Below the pieces are notes generated by a model. That model searched no databases. It saw only the letters and a list, made by a program, of their open reading frames with translations, and was not told the DNA's origin. From positions 1 through 58,239 of the IMG/VR virus record IMGVR_UViG_3300032562_000027: DNA of 58,239 bases; one strand, 5' to 3'. This document shows, one piece after another, positions 14,554 through 22,599 of the stretch. Origin of the DNA: a virus. A program made the position numbers and the translations under genes. How positions within the stretch are numbered: the first letter of the stretch is position 1; every line of letters starts with the position of its first letter.

Positions 14554-15486
14554 TTATCTTCTGTAGACAGCGGAGCGTCCTCTCAAACTATGTCTAGCAC
14601 TAGCTAGGCCTGATTCGATCTCAGCTTTGCTCATACCGCCGACGTCCTTAACGTCGATGCCGCTGTAGTTGAAGAACCAGATGCCTAGACTAATAGACTT
14701 TGCCCAATCAAACAACTGTTCGGCTGACTTTCTACCTGCGTCGTCGTTGTCTAAAGCTATGACTAAGCGTTCAGCGCTTTTAAGTAGCTCTAGTTGATCC
14801 TTAGACACTAGGGCTCCATACGCAGCAACGCCCCCAAGTATTCCTACAGAGGCAAGGCGTACTACGTCTAATGGCGACTCTACAAGGATCATGTCTCCGC
14901 TTGAGTACTCGTTGTACCCATAAAGTGCTCGGCTCTTCTTAATACCAGCAGGTTGGTTCTTAAAGTAACGGCTTGTATGCCCCTTCTCCTGCCAACCTAG
15001 GAGCTTATTGTTCTTAGGGTCGCGTATAGGAATAATCCAGCACTCTGTACGAGGATCCCACAGCAAGTTGTAGAGGTGAGCAGCCATAGGGCTTAGGCCT
15101 CGAGACTTCAGTGCGTCAGCTGGAGGCTCTGTGTAGATAGCAAGCATCGACTCATCTAGATACTCGATCTTTTCTTTTTCTGGGTTAAGCGAGCGCTTCA
15201 TCGCGTCAAACGCCATGCTCAGATGCTTGGTGTTTTCTTCTAGCCACTTCTCTGTGTCTTCTGAGCCACCCATAAAGCTAACTAGGTAGTTAACACCGCC
15301 CTTAAACCCACAGGAGAAGCAGATATGCGCACCTGTCTCAGCATTTATTGACCAAGAAGGGTTGCGGTCTTCTTTACCCGTGTTGAAGAGGTGCCCAGGG
15401 CATTTAGCCTGAACCTCATCGCCACGTACGCCAGTTACCTCAATGCCCAGACGAGCAAGAAAGTCTTCCATCTCCCCCGTAGTCAT
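14554..15486 (-). CDS. DnaG-type DNA primase with zinc finger and Toprim
   Basis: A 310-residue primase. The CHC2 zinc finger uses Cys 29, His 32, Cys 56 and Cys 59; the Toprim fold shows Glu 203 in LVESPLD and Asp 246/248 in ALDNDDAGR. It lacks the C-terminal helicase-binding domain of bacterial DnaG, and the helicase is encoded separately just upstream with a one-base overlap. It would make RNA primers for lagging-strand synthesis. Confidence 0.92.
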   Translation of the reverse strand: MTTGEMEDFLARLGIEVTGVRGDEVQAKCPGHLFNTGKEDRNPSWSINAETGAHICFSCGFKGGVNYLVSFMGGSEDTEKWLEENTKHLSMAFDAMKRSLNPEKEKIEYLDESMLAIYTEPPADALKSRGLSPMAAHLYNLLWDPRTECWIIPIRDPKNNKLLGWQEKGHTSRYFKNQPAGIKKSRALYGYNEYSSGDMILVESPLDVVRLASVGILGGVAAYGALVSKDQLELLKSAERLVIALDNDDAGRKSAEQLFDWAKSISLGIWFFNYSGIDVKDVGGMSKAEIESGLASARHSLRGRSAVYRR

Positions 15487-16745
15487 CAGTCAATATTCAA
15501 ATCTGATTCGTCGACTTCTCGGAACGTACTACCATCCCAGTCCCATGTAAGTTCGATCTCAGCAGGACCAGAGTTACGGCTGGCCATAATCTTAAGAGTG
15601 CGCATCTCGTCAACGTTCTCATCTTGCTTCTCAAGGCCAAAAACTACGTCGGCGTCTTGACCAAAAGAAGATGAGTAACCGATTGAGTACATGTCAGCCT
15701 TACCACCACGAGTCTTGCTCTCAAGGAACTGAGTAGACATAATTACAGGTAGGTTTGCTCGCATAGCTAGCTTCTTTGTACCACGTGTGATGTTGGTGAT
15801 TGCTTGTGATGAACCAACCTTTTCGCCGTTCTCATCGATCATAAGGTAAGTACCATCAATGATTACTACGTCTGGCTGTAGCGTTTGAATCTTGTTAGCA
15901 ATACCTGTAACAGTTAGAGAAGGCCCTGTGTCGTAACCTACAAGGTGGAACCCAGCATCGTAACTCTTTAGGTTTTTGAGGTTGGTGCTATATCGCGCCT
16001 CTTCATCAGGTGTCATAGTACCTGTAGACAAGCGCTGGTATGAAAGCTTAGAGCGCATAGCATCATAACGAAGCGCTTGCTCAAAAGCAGTCATCTCAAA
16101 GGTAACGAACATAATTGACTTGCCGTCGTTGTGCATATTCAGAGCCATTTGCATTAGTAGCGTTGACTTACCTGTCTTAGGCAAAGCAGCGATAACAATG
16201 AGCTGGCCGCGTTGGATACCGCTTAGTGTTGAGTCAATGGTTGGAAAGCCTGTGGCATAACCAAGCAAAGAGTCGGGACGATCTTTACGAGACAAGTACT
16301 CTTGAAAACGAGCCTCTGGATCTTCTGTAAGGTCGTAGTCTGACTTGAAGCTAAATCCCTCTTGGTCAAGAGCGGCGATACCGCCCTGCATCTCAATAAG
16401 AGCAGCCTCATGGTCTTTATCCTTCTCAATAGTGCGGATAGCACGATCAATGATCTTCTCAGTCGCCTCTTTGCGACGAGAGGTAATGACGTTATCAACT
16501 AGGTACTCAATACTGTCAGAGACCTCAGTATCTAGCTCAAAGTTAGGAAAGTTATCTTTGATAGCGTTGAGCGAAGGCACCTCGCTGTAGTTAGCATAGT
16601 GCTTACGCATAAACAAGAAAAGTCGTCGATCACCCTCATCTCGGAACCAGTCGTCAGTTACTCCACGAGAGAATACTGGCGTGAGGTTGCGGTCAATGAT
16701 TGCCTTATGCAGCATACGAGTTTCATTAGTCACGCTTTCCTCCAA
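15486..16745 (-). CDS. dnaB: DnaB-like replicative helicase
   Basis: A 419-residue hexameric helicase with an N-terminal helical domain (about 1-130) and a RecA-like motor domain. Walker A is ALPKTGKST (187-195), preceded by the typical GFPTIDSTLSGIQRGQL. FVTFEMTA is the H1a-like segment, VVIIDGTYLM the Walker B, and SRNSGPAEIEL the C-terminal arm. It unwinds the phage fork with the adjacent primase, and the AAA+ protein at 17448-18155 probably loads it. Confidence 0.94.
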   Translation of the reverse strand: MEESVTNETRMLHKAIIDRNLTPVFSRGVTDDWFRDEGDRRLFLFMRKHYANYSEVPSLNAIKDNFPNFELDTEVSDSIEYLVDNVITSRRKEATEKIIDRAIRTIEKDKDHEAALIEMQGGIAALDQEGFSFKSDYDLTEDPEARFQEYLSRKDRPDSLLGYATGFPTIDSTLSGIQRGQLIVIAALPKTGKSTLLMQMALNMHNDGKSIMFVTFEMTAFEQALRYDAMRSKLSYQRLSTGTMTPDEEARYSTNLKNLKSYDAGFHLVGYDTGPSLTVTGIANKIQTLQPDVVIIDGTYLMIDENGEKVGSSQAITNITRGTKKLAMRANLPVIMSTQFLESKTRGGKADMYSIGYSSSFGQDADVVFGLEKQDENVDEMRTLKIMASRNSGPAEIELTWDWDGSTFREVDESDLNID

Positions 16746-17151
16746 AAAATTCTTCTGGGGTTATGCCCCAATGACCGTAACGTAGCAAACGTTCTGAGGT
16801 ATCTACAACTCCGACAAGCTCTGGTCGGTAAGGAAGCTCTGCGACTACGTGAGCCAGCGATGAGTAAGAAGTGAAGTAGCGAAATGGATTAGTCCCAATA
16901 CGATCTAGGTACTCCATCATTTCGTCAAGCTCTTCTTGAGAGTTCTCTACAGAGAAGAGCTCTAGCGTTTCGCCTACCTTAACCGTATGGATGTAGAAAC
17001 GGCTAAGCATCTGCATGTTGTATTCATGCGTGTATTGAACAGTTGGAATGATACCCAGACGCTTTTTAATCTGCGGCTTGGAAGAACGTACCACATCAAT
17101 GTTAACCAAGAAGCGTCTTGGTAAAGCGTTACTGATGTCCCCTTTTAGCAT
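16726..17151 (-). CDS. Hypothetical protein in replication cluster
   Basis: A 141-residue α/β protein with no motif I can name. It has β-rich N-terminal half (RRFLVNIDVVRS) and a conserved-looking C-terminal VGVVDTSERLLRYGHWG segment. A VDTS strand followed by a glycine-rich loop hints at a HAD- or nucleotide-like fold, but the key residues for either are incomplete. It lies between the SWIM zinc protein and dnaB and overlaps dnaB by 20 bases. Confidence 0.75.
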   Translation of the reverse strand: MLKGDISNALPRRFLVNIDVVRSSKPQIKKRLGIIPTVQYTHEYNMQMLSRFYIHTVKVGETLELFSVENSQEELDEMMEYLDRIGTNPFRYFTSYSSLAHVVAELPYRPELVGVVDTSERLLRYGHWGITPEEFFGGKRD

Positions 17152-17154
17152 TTG

Positions 17155-17451
17155 TTAGTAAACCTCTATTTTCCCGAATCTGATAATAAAACTTCTAAAA
17201 GCTTCGTCTGATCGTTGAGCCAGATCAGCATCTTCAGTGCTGGCTCTATCAGAGATCTCTAGCGGGTAAGTACCACCGTTACTCTCGATGCGTGCGTTAA
17301 CAAAACGAGTGTGCTTACAGGTTGCCTTAGCAGTCCATCCAGAGCATGTACAGGACAGATTGTCGTAGTCATCTATAGATACTTCGTAGACGCCAGGTCC
17401 TGGAGTCTGCGTCTTGCTGAGAAATACCTGTAACAACTTCTTTTGCGTCAT
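17155..17451 (-). CDS. SWIM-type zinc finger protein
   Basis: A 98-residue protein whose central CTCSGWTAKATCKH fits the SWIM zinc motif C-x-C-x8-C-x-H, flanked by strands as in MuDR/SWI2-type fingers. SWIM domains bind DNA or proteins and occur in recombination regulators. It overlaps the helicase-loader gene by 4 bases and precedes dnaB by one gene, so it may help assemble the replisome. The role is inferred from context. Confidence 0.8.
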   Translation of the reverse strand: MTQKKLLQVFLSKTQTPGPGVYEVSIDDYDNLSCTCSGWTAKATCKHTRFVNARIESNGGTYPLEISDRASTEDADLAQRSDEAFRSFIIRFGKIEVY

Positions 17452-18155
17452 GCCTTTAATCTTAAATCACCTGCCTTACTTTTAACGGCGATAATGCCAA
17501 AAGCTTCGTTGATAAAGCTACCTGTAGCCTCTCCGTAAACTTGTGCCCAATCATCTACCTCTAAGTTAGTTGTAACGATAGTAGGTAAACCTTTTGAGTA
17601 ACGAGTACGAAGAATGTCATGTAGTAGGTTACGTTGCCAACCGCTTTGGCTCATATGCTCTTTACCAATGTCGTCAATGACAAGAACACGTACGTTGTAA
17701 GCATCGTCCTTACACTCGCCCATAATTCCTGACATCAGCTTAAGGTCAGCATCTGAAACCTCATCGTTCATCGTGCTGCCCTTCAGCGCAACAATAGCGT
17801 TGTAGCTAGAGAAGTAGCAAGGGCGAACGACCACTTGAGCTTCTGCGTCAAATGACACGAGCATGAACTTCGTGATCATCTCCTGCAGGATCGCTGAAGC
17901 AACTGTTGACTTACCGAACCCTGGGTCGCCATGTAGCAGTAGACCTCTGCCACAACCTTTCTGACCTAATGCTCGGATGATGCGACCGTTCTTAGCATGT
18001 GCCACCCATGCAGCGATCTTCTTTGCATCATCGGCATCAAGGTCTGTGCAATCCTCTAAGCGCCAACCTGTAGAAGATGCAGGAACGCCTGAAAGCTTTA
18101 GCCAAGCTTTGCGTTTTACCTTTAGTGCCTCTGGCTTATACATCTGAATCCTCAT
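17448..18155 (-). CDS. DnaC/IstB-like AAA+ helicase loader
   Basis: A 235-residue AAA+ ATPase. Walker A is GDPGFGKST (76-84), Walker B VLVIDD (157-162), sensor 1 is TTNLE near residue 195, with arginine-bearing C-terminal segments. The pattern matches DnaC and phage loaders. It would load DnaB on single-stranded DNA; the winged-helix gene before it and dnaB three genes after it support this. Confidence 0.9.
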   Translation of the reverse strand: MRIQMYKPEALKVKRKAWLKLSGVPASSTGWRLEDCTDLDADDAKKIAAWVAHAKNGRIIRALGQKGCGRGLLLHGDPGFGKSTVASAILQEMITKFMLVSFDAEAQVVVRPCYFSSYNAIVALKGSTMNDEVSDADLKLMSGIMGECKDDAYNVRVLVIDDIGKEHMSQSGWQRNLLHDILRTRYSKGLPTIVTTNLEVDDWAQVYGEATGSFINEAFGIIAVKSKAGDLRLKA

Positions 18156-19029
18156 CTAACTCGAATAGGAAGGCGTTAACCTTAGCAGCTCGCTCTTCTG
18201 ATCTTGCTCTCTTCTCAGGGTCTGGCATCTCCAGCTTAGCACGATCTGACAAGGAGCCAAATGAAGAGATGAAGTGACGCCACATGATGTTCGGATCCTT
18301 CATAGCCTTGACGTTATCCTGAGCAAAGAACATCTTAAGCATAACCAGCTCTATAGCGCCATTGGTGTCGTGCTTCTGGCGTGCCTGATAGATAGCGGCC
18401 GATAGCGGCGTGTCGGAAACCTTCCAAGGCGGAATATCCCAGCGGTCGTGGATCATGGATGAGAACTGGCGGGCCGTATCTGATGAGGTCCAGAGTTCTG
18501 GAGCCACATCCTTACGAGCACGGAACGTCTCCTCATGCTTCTTTAGCTTGGCCTCTTGGTACTCGGCCTTCTTCTGGTCTTCGAACTTCTTACGCTCTAC
18601 GGCCACTTCATCATCTCCAGAGGAGGTCTTGCCGAAGAACTCGTAGCCCATCTCTTCTCCTATCTCAAACTTCTCTTCCTCGTAAAACTCCGTTTTACTA
18701 TTAGCAAAGCTTATATCTCTATTAGAAGAACTAGCTATTTGGGTTAATAGGCTGTTCTGGCTATAGAGCTCATTCAGCTGTATGTATCCGCCGGTTTCCG
18801 CCGCTCGGTTTTGGGAGTCCGCTACTAGCTCGGTCACCTTGATTAGCTGGCCTTTGGATGTCCGTATTGTCCTGGTTATGATCAAACCAGCCTCACGGAG
18901 TTCGTTAAGGGCAGCGCGAACAGCCTTCTCGCCCTCTTGAAACTTCTTGGCGATTGAGATCGCCGAAAGAGACTCGTCAGGGTTCTGGCAAATATAGGCA
19001 TATAGCCCAGTGGCGCGAAGGCTAAGCAT
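18136..19029 (-). CDS. Winged-helix replication protein
   Basis: A protein with an N-terminal winged helix (residues about 1-75: LSAISIAKKFQEGEKAVRAA then a wing with KGQLIKVTEL) and a long charged helical C-terminal half with coiled-coil character. The layout and its place before the AAA+ loader and dnaB suggest a DnaD/DnaT-like initiation or loading protein. I chose the ATG at 19029, overlapping the upstream stop by 8 bases; a TTG at 19056 would add 9 residues. It overlaps the loader gene by 20 bases. Confidence 0.75.
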   Translation of the reverse strand: MLSLRATGLYAYICQNPDESLSAISIAKKFQEGEKAVRAALNELREAGLIITRTIRTSKGQLIKVTELVADSQNRAAETGGYIQLNELYSQNSLLTQIASSSNRDISFANSKTEFYEEEKFEIGEEMGYEFFGKTSSGDDEVAVERKKFEDQKKAEYQEAKLKKHEETFRARKDVAPELWTSSDTARQFSSMIHDRWDIPPWKVSDTPLSAAIYQARQKHDTNGAIELVMLKMFFAQDNVKAMKDPNIMWRHFISSFGSLSDRAKLEMPDPEKRARSEERAAKVNAFLFELDEDSDV

Positions 19030-19624
19030 TGATCGCTTTGATAATCGCTTCAGCAAAATCTAGGGCTGCCTGACGGATTGCCTGTGCCTTGTCAGAGGGC
19101 TCTGTAGTTACGCTAGGGGCCTCGACAGGCAAGACGACAGGCTTGAGTACCATTTCGGCCTCTAAGGGCTTCATAGGCGATTCTGGGGCCGATTTAGGGC
19201 CTACTGGTTCGATAGGTAGGAGCCCATTTGTCAGGTCGTAGCAAACTACGCCTGCTGAGGCGAACTCAGAGGCGATCTCTACGGTTTCAGGGTCATCGGC
19301 ATCCCAAAGCAAGAAGACATTAGTCTCCTCTGTTCCAAAGACGTCAATAGCTAACTTGGCGGGGTTGTCGGACTGGTTAAATGAGATGTGGCTTAGTTTG
19401 CCAGCGGCCGATTCCTTGACAGCAAAGAGTGTGCACTCAATTCCCTTGTCCTTGGCATACTGCCAAGCCCAAGTCTGGGCCAGTGAAGGCTTGTCGTTAG
19501 CTAAGAAGGCCAGCATTGGCGTCTTCTTCTTTTGCTTTAGCATGATTACATAATCAGAAACCAAAGCTTCTAGATTGTTACGGCTTGTCTCGCCGTTTCC
19601 AGCAATTACGATATATGAGTTCAT
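19022..19624 (-). CDS. Hypothetical Rossmann-like protein
   Basis: A 200-residue protein with an N-terminal α/β domain (MNSYIVIAGNGETSRNNL start, FLLWDADDPETVE and a CYDLTNG strand near residue 135) and a Pro-rich linker followed by a helical C-terminus. The glycine-bearing first strand hints at a nucleotide- or ligand-binding Rossmann-like fold. The ATG at 19624 is chosen because AAAGGGAGA lies just before it; the frame extends to a GTG 33 bases upstream. It is the first gene of the replication operon. Function unknown. Confidence 0.7.
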   Translation of the reverse strand: MNSYIVIAGNGETSRNNLEALVSDYVIMLKQKKKTPMLAFLANDKPSLAQTWAWQYAKDKGIECTLFAVKESAAGKLSHISFNQSDNPAKLAIDVFGTEETNVFLLWDADDPETVEIASEFASAGVVCYDLTNGLLPIEPVGPKSAPESPMKPLEAEMVLKPVVLPVEAPSVTTEPSDKAQAIRQAALDFAEAIIKAINA

Positions 19625-19657
19625 GGTTCTCCCTTTCAGAGGTTGACCATGATACAC

Positions 19658-19912
19658 CTACTCGCGAGTTCGCACTACCGCCTGGGTAAATGTCGACATC
19701 TTGTCAGTGGCTAAAGCAAGCATGGGACCAAAGAAGGCACCGCCAACTGTGTAAAGGATTTCTTGGCGCGTAGTAAGCCCGCCTACGATTGCCACAGCCC
19801 CCGCAGATAGAATTAGGCAGAGAAGCGCCTTGAAGGCTCGTAGATCAACAAGCTGTTCGACGACAGCTATGAAGAAGGCTACAAAGCCTGAAACTAAAAA
19901 TAAGGTGGTCAT
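19658..19912 (-). CDS. Small membrane protein, holin-like
   Basis: An 84-residue protein with about three hydrophobic segments (near residues 3-20, 28-45 and 52-68) and a polar C-terminus. It lies at the end of the tail operon before the replication genes, away from the lysis cluster at 55-58 kb. Size and topology fit a holin, but other small phage membrane proteins look the same. Confidence 0.65.
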   Translation of the reverse strand: MTTLFLVSGFVAFFIAVVEQLVDLRAFKALLCLILSAGAVAIVGGLTTRQEILYTVGGAFFGPMLALATDKMSTFTQAVVRTRE

Positions 19913-19921
19913 AGCTCCATA

Positions 19922-22216
19922 CTACGCTTGCGCGTAATAAGTTGCAAAGTTAGTTCCTATCATCAGGTAGTTAGGCAGTGTCTCGTTGACGCGGTTCTGC
20001 GTAGCAAAGCGGTTACGGTAGTAGTAACTAGGGCTCTGATTAGGTGTGCCCTTCCAAGTTACATCGCCTAGATCAGCGTAACCAAAGCTTCCGTCAAAGA
20101 AGCTGTCCACATAAGCAGAGGCCTCAAATAGGAAGGCATCCATCAATATCGCAATGCCTGTGGTAGTAGGTGCTGGCCATACGACCTGAAACTTACAGCT
20201 AGCAGCATTATTAGGAGAAGCCGTTGTAAACGAGAATCTGTTCCACTCAGTAGTACTTACTGTAAACGTCTGGCTAAAGCTAGACGAGATGAGTGTGTTA
20301 CTTGAGTCATACCAGATTGTCTTGAAGTAAATTCCTTGCGGAGCAGGTGCTCCATCATCTGGTGACATAAAGAAGTAACCGCTAAAGGTGTAGGTCTCAT
20401 TGCTAAGCACTGGCATGTAGTCAGCTGAAGTAGCTGCTGAGCTTAAGGTAACTGCTGAGGTGCTTGAGTTATGAAGCTCTAAAGCGCTTGAGCTGATAGC
20501 AATGTTAGGTGATGAGTTAGGTACTACAGTGTCCGACTGCGTAATCAGTGTTCCGTTAGTAGCAGTCCAAGGAGCATTCGTGCTGTACTCAAAGTTAGGA
20601 TTAACAAAGAGGTTGACTCGGTTTGCGGCGACTGCTATCTGCACTAAGCGAGACTCTTGGAAGTAGGTAACTGATCCACCTGCCTCAAACTGAAACGCAT
20701 CTAGGAAGTGGACTTCGTTGGCAGTCGGGCTAGCGATAGTAAATACTGGAATAGCAAATACAGCATTGCTTGGAGAGGTAGCTGTTACGCTGATAGTCGT
20801 CCAAGAAGTTGTAGTTGATGTTGTTGCTGAACCGAGTGCGGTGCTGCCGATGATTGTTCCTGTGCGGTCGTACCAGTTAATTCCAGCCTTAAAGCTACGT
20901 GCTGTTGCGTATGACCAAGCTCTATAGCTGAGGGTGTACTCGGTAGAAGCGGATACACCAATGCTGTGAGAGGTAGGGCTCTGGTAGTAGGTTGTTGTAG
21001 TGTCGTTTCCTACTGCAATAGCTACTGATGTGTTTAAGCATGTGCCAGTAATGGCTGAGGTACCTGTAGCAGTAATCTTAAATTCACCGTTACGGCCATT
21101 TTGGACACCGTAAGGATTAGCCGTCTCGTTGTACGGAGCATGCTTAGAAATCTGGCCACCAGTGCCGCTTTGAGCAGTAGGAAACGGAGTCGCGGTCACC
21201 ATTGAAACTGTAGACGTGGTTGTTCCTGTAAGCGTATAGGTGCCGTTAATAAGCGTAGTTCCGTAGATCTCAATGGTATTGCCCGTAGAAAACTCTGCTG
21301 TACTTGGCACTGTGACCGTGAGAGTGCTAGATGAGGTGCTAGCGCTTACCGACCACGAGGTAATAAATTGAGGAACATGCTGAGTGATCGTGGCATTAGT
21401 GACTGTCCAACTACCAATACTCTGCTCCGCAGAAGAGTCATTGATGTCAAGCATCAAGTTCTTACCCAATGTCACAATTCCAGCGTTACCTGTAAAGGAT
21501 TTAACGTAATCTTGAACTCCCGCAAGGCTTCCCTTGGTTTTGTTAATATGTACTACGTTAGAGAGGAACGATCGTCCACGAGCAAGACCTAGCTCAGGTT
21601 CGTACTGGATGCCGAACTGCTGCATCAAGCCAGGAATTAGATTTCCAGAAAGGTTAGCTACGTCATAGCGTGATGTGATGTTGTCGATCTCTGTGCGCAT
21701 CATGTCGTAGTAAAAGCCAAAGATCTTTAAAAACCCAGAGAGAATTGGGTTATCAGAGGTGTCTACTGGAGCTGTAATGTCTGTTGTCTTATAGATACCA
21801 GGAAGGTAATCGTACATAGCGTCTGGCGTACCGTAATTTTTGACAGATAGGCCAGCAGCATTTGCAGCACGCACCCATTGGCCTGTATCAGTGTCTGAAA
21901 CAAAGATTGAGTAGTAGAAGAACTTGCCCATAGGCAAGGTTCCGTCGTAGCCGTAAGGTGATGGGTCGTAAAAGTCGTTTGCTACTGTTCCATAGCTGCC
22001 GTCTACTAGAACGTCTCCATCATCGGCAGTTTGAGGAAAACCGCTACCGTTACGAACAAGGCGGATGCCTGAATAGTTACCTGTAGGCGTGTTCCATTGA
22101 AGATAGATCTTGCCATAGTCAAGAGGCGCGGCTGTAAAAGGGTTTGCGTCAAAGTTAGCTAGGCTTACGTTTCCGTAGTAGCCGCGGCCGTAGTAATCAA
22201 TTCCGTATGTTGCCAC
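19922..22216 (-). CDS. Baseplate I-like tail protein with C-terminal β-sandwich domains
   Basis: A 764-residue protein. Residues about 150-260 carry the P2 gpI/tail-protein pattern: YDYLPGIYK, a long helix, LSGNLIPGLMQQFG and a GRSFLSNVVHINKTKGS segment. Ahead of it is a fibronectin-like region (WNTPTGNYSGIRLVRNG). After it are Thr/Ser-rich β-sandwich repeats like carbohydrate-binding modules (TYTFSGYFFMSPDDGAP; YTLSYRAW). The protein probably joins the baseplate to fibres and contacts host glycans. It follows gpJ-like and gp25-like genes in standard myovirus order. Confidence 0.82.
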   Translation of the reverse strand: MATYGIDYYGRGYYGNVSLANFDANPFTAAPLDYGKIYLQWNTPTGNYSGIRLVRNGSGFPQTADDGDVLVDGSYGTVANDFYDPSPYGYDGTLPMGKFFYYSIFVSDTDTGQWVRAANAAGLSVKNYGTPDAMYDYLPGIYKTTDITAPVDTSDNPILSGFLKIFGFYYDMMRTEIDNITSRYDVANLSGNLIPGLMQQFGIQYEPELGLARGRSFLSNVVHINKTKGSLAGVQDYVKSFTGNAGIVTLGKNLMLDINDSSAEQSIGSWTVTNATITQHVPQFITSWSVSASTSSSTLTVTVPSTAEFSTGNTIEIYGTTLINGTYTLTGTTTSTVSMVTATPFPTAQSGTGGQISKHAPYNETANPYGVQNGRNGEFKITATGTSAITGTCLNTSVAIAVGNDTTTTYYQSPTSHSIGVSASTEYTLSYRAWSYATARSFKAGINWYDRTGTIIGSTALGSATTSTTTSWTTISVTATSPSNAVFAIPVFTIASPTANEVHFLDAFQFEAGGSVTYFQESRLVQIAVAANRVNLFVNPNFEYSTNAPWTATNGTLITQSDTVVPNSSPNIAISSSALELHNSSTSAVTLSSAATSADYMPVLSNETYTFSGYFFMSPDDGAPAPQGIYFKTIWYDSSNTLISSSFSQTFTVSTTEWNRFSFTTASPNNAASCKFQVVWPAPTTTGIAILMDAFLFEASAYVDSFFDGSFGYADLGDVTWKGTPNQSPSYYYRNRFATQNRVNETLPNYLMIGTNFATYYAQA

Positions 22217-22230
22217 GTGTAGTCCTTAAG

Positions 22231-22590
22231 TTAGAATCCGCCGAGTACTTCTACCGCTAGTACATTTCCTACCTGTGCTGCAGCTGCTCCTGAGGTGTAA
22301 GCCGTGATAGCAATGTTTTCAACGTTTGTAATACGATCAGAGATGCTGTTAAATTGAGTCCCAGCCGTCAAGTACAAATTTGACGTAGGCGTTGGATTGC
22401 TCGTGCTGGAAGCTGCCGTAAGGTCGGTAGCAAAGCCGCCTGTAGGTACAGTAGATGGGGTAACACCTACGATTGTTTCGATAGAGGTTACTTCAGTCTG
22501 AAGCTTGTTGACATGAGACGCATCAATGATCTCAGTGATGTCTACGTGAGTAGTAAAAGGGGTTATCCCATTTGGATAGTAAGTAGTCAT
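22231..22590 (-). CDS. Hypothetical tail-associated protein
   Basis: A 119-residue Thr/Ser/Ala-rich protein beginning MTTYYPNGITPF with a helical VNKLQTEVTSIETIVG segment, which appears in trimeric fibre-attachment proteins of phages. It lies between the J-like and I-like baseplate genes. Probably a baseplate or fibre accessory; no firm family. Confidence 0.7.
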   Translation of the reverse strand: MTTYYPNGITPFTTHVDITEIIDASHVNKLQTEVTSIETIVGVTPSTVPTGGFATDLTAASSTSNPTPTSNLYLTAGTQFNSISDRITNVENIAITAYTSGAAAAQVGNVLAVEVLGGF

Positions 22591-22599
22591 TCTCTGTCC

